Positions 55,734-64,000 of a stretch of DNA of 64,000 nt are shown here, piece by piece. The translations under genes were made by a program, and so were the position numbers. The notes beneath the pieces are model-generated. The model had not been told where the DNA came from and did no database searches. It worked only from the letters and a program-made list of their open reading frames with translations. The stretch covers positions 310,001-374,000 of the forward strand of contig NZ_FUYN01000003.1 in NCBI RefSeq assembly GCF_900168025.1. The letters are read 5' to 3'. The first letter of the stretch is position 1; every line of letters starts with the position of its first letter. The stretch is from Acetoanaerobium noterae. GTDB lineage: Bacteria; Bacillota; Clostridia; Peptostreptococcales; Filifactoraceae.

Positions 55734-56657
55734 TTAATATTCCTCCCTGTATTTTTTAGAAATATACTGTGCTAGCAGATTCATGATTAATGTAAATAAG
55801 AATAACAATAATCCAACAGCATACAAGCTGTAGTAACCAACTGTTCCGCTTCCTGCATCTCCACTTGTAAACTCAACTATATAAGCTGTCATGGTCTGCA
55901 TAGATCTAGTGATATCAAAGGTAAATGCCTTACTGCTTCCACTTGCTATAGCCACTATCATAGTTTCTCCTATTGCTCTTGATATTCCTAGAACAAATGA
56001 TGCCATTATTCCTGATATAGCAGCAGGTATTACTACCTTAAAAGCAACCTCTAATCTAGTAGAACCAAGTCCAAGTGCTCCTTCTTTCATAGACTCAGGA
56101 ACCGCGTTCATAGCATCTTCAGATAGAGATGCGACAAGAGGTATAATCATTATTCCCATTACAATTCCAGGACTTATAACATTTTTAGCTTCTAGTGAAG
56201 GTATTATTTTCATAAGCAAAGGTGTTACAAAAGAATAAGCAAAGAATCCATAAACTATAGTTGGAATTCCAGCTAAAACCTCCATCATAGGCTTTAATAT
56301 TTTTCTTTTGCTTTCACTTGCAAACTGACTTAAATAAATTGCTGATGATAAACCAAAGGGTATAGCAACTAGCATAGCAATAAGCGTAGTAAATATAGTT
56401 CCATTTATAAGAGGAAGGATTCCAAATGATGGATTTGCTCCTAGAGGTGACAGGTTTGTACTAAACACCTCGGCAAGTGGCACACTACTGAAAAATTTTG
56501 CTGCATCTATAACTAGAGTAAGTATTATTCCTACAGTAGTTAATATTGAAATAGATGCTGTTACAAATAAAAACTTAGGCATTATTTTATCTGAAGTATT
56601 TTTATTCTTACTGATATTTAATTGAATCATTTCTCTTACATTGGGCATACTACCCAT
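55734..56657 (-). CDS. pstC: Phosphate ABC transporter permease PstC
   Basis: This 307-residue permease partner of PstA has six helices and the EAA loop EDAMNAVPESMKEGALGLGSTRLEVAFKVVIP shortened here to its key part EGALGLGSTR, with GISRAIGETMIVAIASG after it. The start at 56657 is placed ten bases after AAAGGAG. An earlier ATG overlaps that site and a third lies nine codons upstream. Confidence 0.94.
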   Translation of the reverse strand: MGSMPNVREMIQLNISKNKNTSDKIMPKFLFVTASISILTTVGIILTLVIDAAKFFSSVPLAEVFSTNLSPLGANPSFGILPLINGTIFTTLIAMLVAIPFGLSSAIYLSQFASESKRKILKPMMEVLAGIPTIVYGFFAYSFVTPLLMKIIPSLEAKNVISPGIVMGIMIIPLVASLSEDAMNAVPESMKEGALGLGSTRLEVAFKVVIPAAISGIMASFVLGISRAIGETMIVAIASGSSKAFTFDITRSMQTMTAYIVEFTSGDAGSGTVGYYSLYAVGLLLFLFTLIMNLLAQYISKKYREEY

Positions 56658-56769
56658 AACAACCATGCTCCTTTCGTAAACCATCTAGCTATTTATCATT
56701 AGTATTTAAAACCAGACTAAGATGAGAGAAAAGTATCCCTCATCTTTATCCAGTAATTTATATAAAATT

Positions 56770-57768
56770 TTATTGACTTAATTTTTCTAGCTGAGCTTGA
56801 TACTCTGCGTATACTGAATCAGGAAGAGGTGCAAATCCATTGTCCCCTGCTAGTTTAGCTGCTCCATCCTTTGATACTACAAACTTTGCATAATCAAGAA
56901 CTTGAGGTCTTTCTTTTGCATAATCTGCGTTTAGGTATGTGAACACTGGTCTAGTAAAGCCAGCATATGGAAGATCTTCACCTATAGTTTCAAGAGTTGG
57001 CTCAACTGGTCCGTTTCCAAAATCAACATGAACAGCTTGAAGCTTGTCTTGGTTGCTAGCATAATATCCATATCCAAAGAATGCTATAGCATTTTTATCG
57101 TTTGAAACTAAGTCTACTAGTGTTGAATACTCTTGTTGTAGATTTGCAGTTTTAACCATATCTTGCTCATCTAAAATCTTTTCAAAGAAAAATTCAAAGG
57201 TTCCGTGATTTTCATTAGGTCCATAGAATTTGATTTCTTCTGCTGGCCAATCTGCTCTTATATCTGACCACTTTACAACATCCTCAGCATTGTAGCTTCC
57301 AGAAAGATACATCTTAACAATCTCATCCTTGGTCATTTCTTTAGCCCAAGTATTTTCTTTGTTTATTACCATTGTAAGTCCATCAAGAGCTAACTTAAAC
57401 TCTAGAACATTTTCTCCTAATTTCATTCCTTTTTCTTCTAGTTGAGCTTTTTCTTCATCCTTGATTGCTCTAGATGCATCTGCAAAATCTAATTCACCTG
57501 GAATGAATTTCTTAAAGCCTGCACTTGAACCTGCTCTACCAACTTGTACACTTACTCCTGGCTGAACATTTGTCATGTAATTTTCTGCTATGTTTGCCAT
57601 AAGAGGATACACTGTTCCTGAGCCATCAACTATTACCTGTCCTGATAGTTCTGAAGCTTCACTTGTTACTTCTTCTTGAGTTCCTTCTGACTCAGAGCTA
57701 TTGCCTGCACATCCAACTGTCCCCACCATCAAAGCCACTGCTAGTAATGCTGCCATCCATTTTTTCAT
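56770..57768 (-). CDS. pstS: Phosphate-binding lipoprotein PstS
   Basis: PstS (332 residues) is the exported phosphate-binding part of the importer. The signal peptide ends in the lipobox GTVGC at about residue 20 and is followed by a Ser/Glu-rich linker. The binding site has IVDGSGTVYPLM and GRAGSSAGFKKFI (phosphate loop), with FADASRAIKDEEK after it. It is the first gene of pstSCAB-phoU, behind a PhoP box and a TTAGGAGG ribosome-binding site. Confidence 0.96.
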   Translation of the reverse strand: MKKWMAALLAVALMVGTVGCAGNSSESEGTQEEVTSEASELSGQVIVDGSGTVYPLMANIAENYMTNVQPGVSVQVGRAGSSAGFKKFIPGELDFADASRAIKDEEKAQLEEKGMKLGENVLEFKLALDGLTMVINKENTWAKEMTKDEIVKMYLSGSYNAEDVVKWSDIRADWPAEEIKFYGPNENHGTFEFFFEKILDEQDMVKTANLQQEYSTLVDLVSNDKNAIAFFGYGYYASNQDKLQAVHVDFGNGPVEPTLETIGEDLPYAGFTRPVFTYLNADYAKERPQVLDYAKFVVSKDGAAKLAGDNGFAPLPDSVYAEYQAQLEKLSQ

Positions 57769-57804
57769 GTTTAAGTAACCTCCTAATATTTTATCTTTTT
57801 ATTT

Positions 57805-57823
57805 AGTATGTTTTTTACATACT
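57805..57823 (-). other. Small hairpin in the pstS leader
   Basis: AGTATGT and ACATACT form a 7-bp stem with a 5-base loop in the pstS leader. It may stabilise the mRNA. No U-run follows that would make it a terminator. Confidence 0.4.
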
Positions 57824-57847
57824 TTGTTAACTTGTCTTTACAACTGA

Positions 57848-57853
57848 ATTATA
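57848..57853 (-). promoter_or_regulatory. Extended -10 of the pst promoter
   Basis: TATAAT with TG one base upstream (minus strand TGCTATAAT). The start would fall near 57841. There is no -35 hexamer, but the PhoP box covers that position. Confidence 0.75.
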
Positions 57854-57873
57854 GCACCTCAAATTTTGTCTTT

Positions 57874-57912
57874 CGTTTAGATAAGGTAAACTTTTGGTAA
57901 AGATTATGTTAA
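57874..57912 (-). promoter_or_regulatory. PhoP box of the pst operon
   Basis: Four direct repeats on the minus strand, TTAACA, TTTACC, TTTACC and TAAACG, start exactly 11 bases apart (57912, 57901, 57890, 57879). This matches the TTaACA repeats with 11-bp period that bind PhoP in Gram-positive bacteria. The last repeat takes the place of the -35 element at about -38 to -33 of the predicted start. The PhoP/PhoR genes are not in the window. Confidence 0.85.
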
Positions 57913-57927
57913 ATCCTAATCTGATTT

Positions 57928-60147
57928 TTATAGCTCAAAAACCTCAACAGCTTGATTTAGCTCATTAGAAAGTGAATTTAATATATTAGAGGTCTCAACT
58001 ATCTTTGTTATTGCCTGAGCATGATTTTTAACAGAGCCAGAAACTTTCTGGGTAGAAGCTGAGTTTTCCTGACTGATACATGAAAGAAGCTCTATATTAG
58101 TTTCAACAGCCTTCTTCGCTTCCTTTATAAGCTCAGTACCAGATTTCAGCTGATTGGCTTGACTATTTACCTTAGAAATTGAATCTATAATTTGATAATA
58201 TGTGGACTTAGTATCTATAACTCTTGTTTTCTGCTTTTCAAATATTTCAACAAGTGTATCGATCGTTTTCGCAGCTTGAGAATTCTTATCCTTAACTTCA
58301 TTTACAATAGCATTTATAGTATTTACAGAATCCTTAGACTGCTCAGATAGCATTCTTATTTCCTCTGCTACTACTGCAAAGCCTCTTCCAGCTTCTCCAG
58401 CTCTAGCCGCTTCAATTGATGCATTTATTGCTAGTAGGTTCGTTTTACTTGCTATATCAATAATCATTTGACTTGCTTTTCCAATTTTTACTGAGCTTTC
58501 TGTTGCTTCATTTATTTTGTGATAAACATTTTTATTTGCTTCTTTAGAAGCTTCATTTATTTGCTCTAGTTCGTCAATTACCTTAAGTCCACTATTCGTA
58601 ACATTAACCACTTGACTAGTTTCTAAATACATTTGCTTTATATGACTTTCCTGAGTTTCTAATATTTCACTTAATACTTCAGTTTCAGTTAAGCATTCTA
58701 TAGAGTTTTCAGCTTGCTTTTCAGAGCCCACAGCTATGTTTTCTATAGCTTTATCCACTTCATTTGCCATAAGCTCACAAGTTAGGGAGTTTTGATCTAA
58801 GGTACTGGAAATTTCTGCTATTGACTTTGAAGAAGTATTCACCTGATTTATTATTTGCTTAAAATTATTGACTATTTTTCCCATAGCTATATGTAATTCT
58901 CCTACCTCATCTTTTCGAAGTTTCTCTTGCTTTAATTCATCATGCTCGAGTTTAAATTCTGCTATTTCATCACTCCATTTGGTTATCTGCTTAATCGGCT
59001 GACTTATAGTTCGGGATAAAAAAGTTGCTATTATAAAGCAGATTAAAATTATGATTAAAGCTACTAAAATCAAATTGTTTCTTAGTTCATACAGCTTATA
59101 AAAGCCTTCATTTTCTTCAATTTCAGTTATAATTCCGCTATAGGAATCCCCTATATTTACTGTCGATACAGTTCCAATAACCTTGTTCCCTTGAAAATTT
59201 TTATAGGCTTTTGTTTCAGAATAATCATATTCTCCCCTATTTAAAGTTTTTATCAAGCTATCTACTGCTTTAGATTTCACTTCATAATTTAGAGCTTTAA
59301 TTTCCTCTGATTTATTCTTAAGTGTGTCCGTTAAAAGCATTCCCTTGTCATCTACAATATATATTTGCGCTGTCTTTCCTATCTTTTCTATCTCAGATTG
59401 AACAATTCTATTTATTTCTTCTTGATTAAGCACTATATTAAGTACTCCTATAGGGCTAGCTTCATCTTGATATCCAAATATAGGTGTAGATAAAACCATA
59501 ATGTTGTCATCTATAAAGCTGTTTCTAAACACACTTGACCAGTTTTGCTTTCCATCAAGAGCTTTTTGAACATAGCTTCCTTCTACAGCAAGAGGAGAAA
59601 TGTCTAGCTTGTCATAATTAATTGAAAATACTACTTCCTTGTATTTGTTAGTTATGAAAACATCCGTATAGTTATACTCATCAATTGCTAATTTTAAAAT
59701 ATTTTCAAAATCCTTATTTATCGCATCAATTTTAGTTTTATCTGCCTCAAACGAATTAATTACTTGTAGCCCTTCTCTAATTGGCTTAGACTGAGCAACC
59801 AGCTTTGCATCCGACTGTCTATTATCAAAATAGTCATTTATTCGATTTTTTGTCATAGAAGTATACAGCTCATTTTCCTTGTATATCTCTTCTTTCATTG
59901 TGCTACTTGTATTTACAAGTACAATACTGCTCAAAAGCATAAGAGGAATTAAACTTGTTACTAAGACAAGAACTAAAAGCTTGTTTTGAATGCTAAAATT
60001 ATCTATTATTCTCATGTCTAGATTCGTTTTAAACCTATCTTTCAAAAAACCTCTACTCTGCCCATTCAAAGTGAACCTTGTATTAAGCATTTTAAAATTT
60101 CTAAATTTACCTTTTAACTTCTTAAAGTCATTAAATTTAATATCCAT
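57928..60147 (-). CDS. Methyl-accepting chemotaxis protein
   Basis: This 739-residue transmembrane chemoreceptor has a long cytoplasmic N-terminal tail (about 1-55), helix 1 (about 56-78), a Cache-type outer sensor to about 350, helix 2 (about 355-375), a HAMP segment and a long signalling coiled coil. The tip sequence [20 protein letters not shown] is conserved and contacts CheA/CheW. It has no pentapeptide tether at the end. The ligand is unknown. Its stop lies just upstream of the PhoP box. AGGAGGAAGAA precedes the ATG. Confidence 0.94.
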   Translation of the reverse strand: MDIKFNDFKKLKGKFRNFKMLNTRFTLNGQSRGFLKDRFKTNLDMRIIDNFSIQNKLLVLVLVTSLIPLMLLSSIVLVNTSSTMKEEIYKENELYTSMTKNRINDYFDNRQSDAKLVAQSKPIREGLQVINSFEADKTKIDAINKDFENILKLAIDEYNYTDVFITNKYKEVVFSINYDKLDISPLAVEGSYVQKALDGKQNWSSVFRNSFIDDNIMVLSTPIFGYQDEASPIGVLNIVLNQEEINRIVQSEIEKIGKTAQIYIVDDKGMLLTDTLKNKSEEIKALNYEVKSKAVDSLIKTLNRGEYDYSETKAYKNFQGNKVIGTVSTVNIGDSYSGIITEIEENEGFYKLYELRNNLILVALIIILICFIIATFLSRTISQPIKQITKWSDEIAEFKLEHDELKQEKLRKDEVGELHIAMGKIVNNFKQIINQVNTSSKSIAEISSTLDQNSLTCELMANEVDKAIENIAVGSEKQAENSIECLTETEVLSEILETQESHIKQMYLETSQVVNVTNSGLKVIDELEQINEASKEANKNVYHKINEATESSVKIGKASQMIIDIASKTNLLAINASIEAARAGEAGRGFAVVAEEIRMLSEQSKDSVNTINAIVNEVKDKNSQAAKTIDTLVEIFEKQKTRVIDTKSTYYQIIDSISKVNSQANQLKSGTELIKEAKKAVETNIELLSCISQENSASTQKVSGSVKNHAQAITKIVETSNILNSLSNELNQAVEVFEL

Positions 60148-60260
60148 TTCTTCCTCCTAATGCTGTATCAGATATTTTAAATTACAGACTAATTTTACTA
60201 AGTAGTAAGTTTGGATATGTTAAATACACTTTAGGTTCTTGTTAATTTTAGGTATAAAAA

Positions 60261-60289
60261 AAGAGCTTTACTTTAAAAGTAAAACTCTT
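60261..60289 (-). terminator. Terminator of the znu-zur operon
   Basis: AAGAG.TTTACTT pairs with AAGTAAA.CTCTT around a short loop, followed by seven T on the minus strand. It lies 52 bases after the Fur-family gene. Confidence 0.8.
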
Positions 60290-60340
60290 CATATAATAAT
60301 AATTTAAAATTTAAGTATTAAAAAATTACTTATTATTTCC

Positions 60341-60751
60341 TTATTGCTCTTTCCTACATTTAGGACATATTCCAAAAAGCTCAAACACATGCGAGTGTAT
60401 ATCGTATCCTTCTATTTGGCTATTTATATGAGAAAACGGACAAAAATCCAGCTCTTTTTTGCTTCCGCATTTTTCACATACTACGTAGTGAGTATGTTCA
60501 TGCGATTCAATAAGCTTAAACCATCTTTTGTCGTTCTTGTATACTATATCTAAAATTCCTGCATCATATAACGATTCTAAATTTCTATACACTGTAGATA
60601 AATCGGCATTCTTATCTAGTTTTTCATGAACAGATGCTGCATCGAGATATCCCTTGGTCTCTAGAAAAATATCTACAACTTCAGATTTAATTCTCGTTAG
60701 CCTTTGTCCATTATTTCTTAGTTTTTCTATGATTTCTTCTTTATTAATCAA
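60341..60751 (-). CDS. Fur-family metal regulator, probably Zur
   Basis: This 136-residue regulator has an N-terminal winged helix (RLTRIKSEVVDIFL; LSTVYRNLESLYDAGIL) and a dimer domain with HEHTHYVVCEKCG. Two CxxC pairs (CEKC about 93-96 and CPKC about 131-134) hold structural zinc. The position after znuC and znuB, and a Fur-type palindrome at their promoter, point to zinc sensing. Fur or PerR cannot be excluded by sequence alone. It starts four bases after the znuB stop. Confidence 0.88.
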   Translation of the reverse strand: MINKEEIIEKLRNNGQRLTRIKSEVVDIFLETKGYLDAASVHEKLDKNADLSTVYRNLESLYDAGILDIVYKNDKRWFKLIESHEHTHYVVCEKCGSKKELDFCPFSHINSQIEGYDIHSHVFELFGICPKCRKEQ

Positions 60752-60755
60752 ATCC

Positions 60756-61547
60756 TCATCTCCTACCCTTAAGCAATATACTAGCTATAAGTATTATTAC
60801 ACTTATTAATACTATAGTTCCCCCTGATGCCAAATCAAAATAGAATGAAAGTGTTATTCCTCCGATTACTGAAATAACTGCTATTATTATAGATGAAATT
60901 ATAGTTTGCTTGAAGCTAAGCGAATATTGCATCGCAGCAGCTACAGGAATCACCATCATCGAGGATATAAGCAAAACTCCCACAATCCTCATTGATACAA
61001 CAACGCAAAGTGCTATTAAAATTATAAATATCTTACCTAGCTTATCAGTTTTTATTCCCATAGCTTTAGCACTTTCTTCATCAAATGCCATGTGAAACAA
61101 CTTATAATAATTTACTCCCCAAAAAGCAAATATTATAATTGATAAGGCAATCATAATATATATATCCTGATTGCTTATTCCTGTTATGCTTCCAAACAAA
61201 TATGATAAAAAATTACCTCTTATATTTTTAGAAAATCCCATAAGAACCGATGCCAATGCAATGCCTGATGACATTATAATAGCGAGTGATATTTCTTCAT
61301 ATGAGGCGTAATTTTCTCTGAGGAAGAAAATAAAATATGCAGCAATTACGGTTATAACCACTGCTCCATAAATAGGCTCAATCCCAAATAATGCAGCTAA
61401 CACTATTCCAGAAAGTGCAACATGGGATAAACTGTCTCCTATAAGCGACATTCTCCTTACCACTATAAAGGTTCCCATAAAAGGAGCGATAATCGAGACT
61501 AATAAACCGCCTATCAGTGCCCTTTGCATAAATGCGTATTCTAGCAT
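60756..61547 (-). CDS. Zinc/manganese ABC transporter permease ZnuB
   Basis: This 263-residue permease of the ABC-3 metal group has about eight helices. The opening MQRALIGGLLVSIIAPFMGTFIVVRRMSLIGDSLSHVALSG is the family hallmark (key part RRMSLIGDSLSHVALSG). MRIVGVLLISSMMVIPVAAA contains the conserved proline region. It follows the ATPase by eight bases. The metal is probably zinc given the Fur-family neighbour; manganese is possible. Confidence 0.9.
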   Translation of the reverse strand: MLEYAFMQRALIGGLLVSIIAPFMGTFIVVRRMSLIGDSLSHVALSGIVLAALFGIEPIYGAVVITVIAAYFIFFLRENYASYEEISLAIIMSSGIALASVLMGFSKNIRGNFLSYLFGSITGISNQDIYIMIALSIIIFAFWGVNYYKLFHMAFDEESAKAMGIKTDKLGKIFIILIALCVVVSMRIVGVLLISSMMVIPVAAAMQYSLSFKQTIISSIIIAVISVIGGITLSFYFDLASGGTIVLISVIILIASILLKGRR

Positions 61548-61555
61548 AACTCCTC

Positions 61556-62290
61556 CTAATGTGTTACCAATCTCATTTTTTTGCCGTATATTTTTTTAAG
61601 TGATGTCTCTATATCCATGATGTCATTGCTTTCGTGGATGTGAAAGGTATCCTCACCTATGCAAGCAACTCTATTTGCATAAGATGTAATAGCTGATATA
61701 TCATGACTAATCATACATATAGTCACGCCTTTTTGATTTAGCATATGCATAGCTTCATAAAAAAATCCTTCTGAGCCATAATCTATACCAACTGTAGGCT
61801 CATCTAGAAATATTATCTCAGGCTTTGAAGATATAGCTTTAGCTATAAATGCTTTCTGCTGTTGTCCTCCAGATAAATTTCCTATCCTTCTATCTGCTAT
61901 ATGACCTATACCCACCAATTCTATAGCATCGCTAGTCATCTTTTTAGACGATTTTGAATCATATCCTACTGATCTTAAGCTTGAGTAAATAAGCTCCTGC
62001 ACAGTTGCAGGAAAGCTCACATTAAAAGCATTTGATTTTTGAGATATATAGGATATTTTATTTTTTTGTTCAGTGTCCTTTATATCCTCACCAAAAATTT
62101 TTATCTTTCCCTCTTTACTGCTAATTAATCCTAAACACAGCTTTAAAAGCGTAGTCTTTCCTGAGCCGTTAGGTCCTAGGATTCCAAAATAATCTCCTTT
62201 ATATACATCGAAAGAAAGATCTGATAGAACTTTCTGGTCTTTATAACTAAAGCTAAGATTTTTAACTTCTAAAATCTTTTCTTTCATCAT
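61556..62290 (-). CDS. Zinc/manganese ABC transporter ATPase ZnuC
   Basis: This 244-residue ATPase has Walker A ILGPNGSGKTTLLKLCLG, the signature IGNLSGGQQQKAFIAKAI and Walker B IIFLDEPTVGID, plus the H-loop MISHDISAI. The start is one of two adjacent ATGs behind TAGGAGACT. It is the first gene of the operon. No substrate-binding protein (ZnuA) is present in the window, so it must be encoded elsewhere. Confidence 0.92.
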   Translation of the reverse strand: MMKEKILEVKNLSFSYKDQKVLSDLSFDVYKGDYFGILGPNGSGKTTLLKLCLGLISSKEGKIKIFGEDIKDTEQKNKISYISQKSNAFNVSFPATVQELIYSSLRSVGYDSKSSKKMTSDAIELVGIGHIADRRIGNLSGGQQQKAFIAKAISSKPEIIFLDEPTVGIDYGSEGFFYEAMHMLNQKGVTICMISHDISAITSYANRVACIGEDTFHIHESNDIMDIETSLKKIYGKKMRLVTH

Positions 62291-62313
62291 AGTCTCCTAT
62301 TTTTTAATTTTTC

Positions 62314-62330
62314 TTGCAATTAAATTGCAA
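62314..62330. promoter_or_regulatory. Fur-family palindrome (likely Zur box) before znuC
   Basis: TTGCAATT-A-AATTGCAA is a perfect 8-1-8 palindrome, containing the 7-1-7 layout usual for Fur-family operators. It lies just downstream of the -10 element at about +5 to +21, so bound repressor would block the promoter. Confidence 0.7.
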
Positions 62331-62341
62331 CTAGTAATTAT

Positions 62342-62347
62342 ATTATA
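62342..62347 (-). promoter_or_regulatory. -10 element of the znuCB-zur promoter
   Basis: TATAAT on the minus strand, followed by a predicted start near 62335. The -35 region (TTTCAA, about 18 bases upstream) is weak. Confidence 0.5.
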
Positions 62348-62376
62348 CATTAAGATTATAAAAAATTGAAACATAA

Positions 62377-62418
62377 AAAAGAGCAGATACAGAATTAATT
62401 GCCCTGTATTGCTCTTTT
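62377..62418 (-). terminator. Terminator of the dicarboxylate symporter gene
   Basis: AAAAGAGCA.ATACAG pairs with CTGTAT.TGCTCTTTT around an AT-rich loop, with T runs on both strands. It separates the symporter gene from znuC. Confidence 0.8.
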
Positions 62419-62478
62419 TATAGATTTATACTAGTTTAAATGTCTATATTTGATTGTTTCATCAACAAAACTCTATTA

Positions 62479-63759
62479 TTATATTGCAGCTTCCTCTAAT
62501 TCAGAGTTGTCATTGTAAAATATCTCTTGGTCGAACTCTTTTTCTTTTTTCGCAACGATTAGAGTACATACTGCATCACCAGTGATATTAACAACTGTTC
62601 TAGTCATATCTAGCAGTCTATCTATTCCCATTATCAAAGCTATCCCTTCAACTGGCAAGCCTACTGAGGTTAGAACCATAGAAAGTGTTACAAGTCCTAC
62701 TCCAGGAACTCCTGCTGTTCCAACAGAAGCTAAGGTAGCAGTCAAAATAACTGTCAAAAACGATGCCAGAGTAAGCTCAATTCCATATACCTGAGATACA
62801 AATACTACTGCAACTCCTTGCATTATAGCTGTTCCATCCATGTTAATTGTTGCACCAAGAGGAATTGTAAACGAAGCAACGGATTTAGAAACACCCATAC
62901 GTTTTTCCATGGTCTCAATATTAAGTGGTATTGATGCATTTGATGAAGCCGTAGAAAAAGCTAAATTCATAACAGGTGCAAAGTTTTTGAAGAAACGAAT
63001 TGGATTTAGCTGGGCAAATATAGAAAGCATTGCCATATATGTACCACTTGCTTGAATAAATAAAGCTAACAATACTGCTCCCATGTATTTAAGTAATGGT
63101 ATAAATGCATCCCATCCTGTTGTTGCAAATGTTGAGGCAATAAGGCAAAATACTCCAATTGGAGCGAAGTTCATAATGATCATAGTCATTTTCATCATAA
63201 TTTCATTAAGGTTATCTATGAAATCTGAAAATACTTTGGCTTTTTCTCCAAGCACTGCAACAGTTATTCCCGTTAATATCGCAAAGAATATTATTTGAAG
63301 CATGTTACCTGACGCAAGTGAGTTAACAGGATTTGTTGGTATAATTCCAAGTAGTACATCAATCAAATTGGTTTTTTCTCCAATTGTTGGCTCTGATGTT
63401 ACAATCTGAGATAGGTCAAGTCCATAGCCTGGATTGATAATTTCACCAATAATTAGTGCTATAGTAATTGCTAGTGCAGTAGTAACCATGTAAAATCCTA
63501 CAGTTTTTACACCTATTCTTCCTAGTTTTTTTACATCCCCTATTGCAGCGGCTCCTCCTACTAAAGAAGCAAATACAAGTGGTACTACAAGCATTTGAAT
63601 AGCCTGTACAAAACCTCGTCCAAATAGTCTTAGCACTCCACCTACAACGATATTATCTCTAAAATTTCCTGCGGGAACAAAATAATGAAGAATTATTCCA
63701 AATATTGCTCCTAAAATAAGTCCGGAAAATATTTTTCCAGTGAGTCCCATCTTTTTCAT
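62479..63759 (-). CDS. Sodium/proton-dicarboxylate symporter (GltP/DctA family)
   Basis: This 426-residue symporter of glutamate, aspartate or C4-dicarboxylates folds as eight helices with two re-entrant loops. It has STASSNASIPLNIETMEK (first hairpin), ATINMDGTAIMQG (sodium and substrate motif NMDGT) and DRLLDMTRTVVNITGD (binding aspartate and arginine). The start at 63759 lies behind GAGAGAGGTG. A longer frame to 63906 is a chance extension across a terminator. Glutamate or aspartate uptake would fit an amino-acid fermenter. Confidence 0.92.
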   Translation of the reverse strand: MKKMGLTGKIFSGLILGAIFGIILHYFVPAGNFRDNIVVGGVLRLFGRGFVQAIQMLVVPLVFASLVGGAAAIGDVKKLGRIGVKTVGFYMVTTALAITIALIIGEIINPGYGLDLSQIVTSEPTIGEKTNLIDVLLGIIPTNPVNSLASGNMLQIIFFAILTGITVAVLGEKAKVFSDFIDNLNEIMMKMTMIIMNFAPIGVFCLIASTFATTGWDAFIPLLKYMGAVLLALFIQASGTYMAMLSIFAQLNPIRFFKNFAPVMNLAFSTASSNASIPLNIETMEKRMGVSKSVASFTIPLGATINMDGTAIMQGVAVVFVSQVYGIELTLASFLTVILTATLASVGTAGVPGVGLVTLSMVLTSVGLPVEGIALIMGIDRLLDMTRTVVNITGDAVCTLIVAKKEKEFDQEIFYNDNSELEEAAI

Positions 63760-63870
63760 TGAAACACCTCTCTCTCCTATTTTTAAAAAAAGTCCTTTTA
63801 ATATTATCATAATGTTATAAAAATTGCAAAAGAAAGGATAAACTACATATAAAAATTCATTTTTTATATA

Positions 63871-63898
63871 AAAAAAGAGACATATAGTCTCTTTTTTT
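63871..63898 (-). terminator. Terminator upstream of the symporter gene
   Basis: AAAAAAGAGAC and GTCTCTTTTTTT form a hairpin with a 5-base loop and long A/T flanks. It follows the partial gene at the window's right end by about 40 bases. Confidence 0.75.
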
Positions 63899-63938
63899 GA
63901 AGGCATTATTCATTATAATTTCATTTTCGCTTTAAAAA

Positions 63939-64000
63939 TTAAGGTTCTTGTATAGTCAAATAATTTTCATCTGCAACTTTTCTTTCAAAATTAATTTGCA
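63939..64000 (-). CDS. Possible C-terminal end of a gene continuing beyond the window
   Basis: The minus strand carries an open frame of about 20 codons ending INFERKVADENYLTIQEP-stop, followed by a strong terminator. Only the tail is visible, so the product cannot be named. Confidence 0.35.
   Translation of the reverse strand, partial: QINFERKVADENYLTIQEP

Noticed and set aside
63760-63906. 49-codon N-terminal extension of the symporter
   Set aside because: It crosses a terminator hairpin and lacks a ribosome-binding site; the internal ATG has GAGAGAGGTG.

Overview
The window looks like chromosome from a low-GC anaerobic member of the Clostridia. Genes are A+T-rich and most start behind strong AGGAGG-type ribosome-binding sites. 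The gene set includes a flavodiiron protein, a membrane pyrophosphatase, a valS T-box leader, a CggR-led glycolysis operon with secG behind it, and sigma-54 with a sigma-54-dependent activator. A relative of the amino-acid-fermenting Peptostreptococcales fits, but the genus cannot be fixed from the sequence alone. Nearly all genes lie on the minus strand. No rRNA, tRNA, CRISPR array, transposase or phage gene was recognised.

Layout. 1-3.7 kb: the 5' part of a YfcC/DcuC-like carrier behind a -24/-12 promoter, its likely sigma-54 activator, and a divergent MFS permease. 3.7-9.6 kb: a three-gene operon of a solute-binding lipoprotein, a diguanylate cyclase and an EAL phosphodiesterase. 9.6-15.3 kb: smpB, a flavodiiron protein, RNase R and, divergently, prfC. 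15.4-20.8 kb: an exported stalk-domain protein, then aroF-tyrA-aroA-pheA with a 9-bp tandem repeat upstream. 21-24 kb: a 54-residue small gene with its own promoter and terminator, hppA and secG. 24-32.6 kb: eno, gpmI, tpiA, pgk, gap and cggR behind a promoter with two operator-like palindromes, then rpoN. 32.7-46 kb: housekeeping genes (hslO, hpt, folC, valS), two methyltransferases, an HD-CHAD fusion, a cupin, a split permease under a Crp/Fnr regulator, an M20 amidohydrolase, a DUF4364 protein, a TSCPD protein and a 47-residue membrane peptide.

46.5-51.4 kb is the accessory part. It holds two orphan genes followed by a decaying tandem array. The repeating unit is a coupled pair: a ~119-residue soluble beta-rich protein and a ~91-residue three-helix membrane protein. 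One pair is intact and the other copies are truncated or frameshifted. This is the best candidate for an undescribed system in the window.

51.5-64 kb: an Fe-S protein with a class V aminotransferase, the pstSCAB-phoU operon behind a four-repeat PhoP box, a chemoreceptor, a znuCB-zur operon with a Fur-family palindrome, and a dicarboxylate/glutamate symporter.

Control can be read at several promoters: sigma-54 at the first carrier, CggR at glycolysis, a Crp/Fnr palindrome at -41.5 of the split permease, PhoP at pst, a Zur-like box at znu, and a tRNA-sensing T-box at valS.
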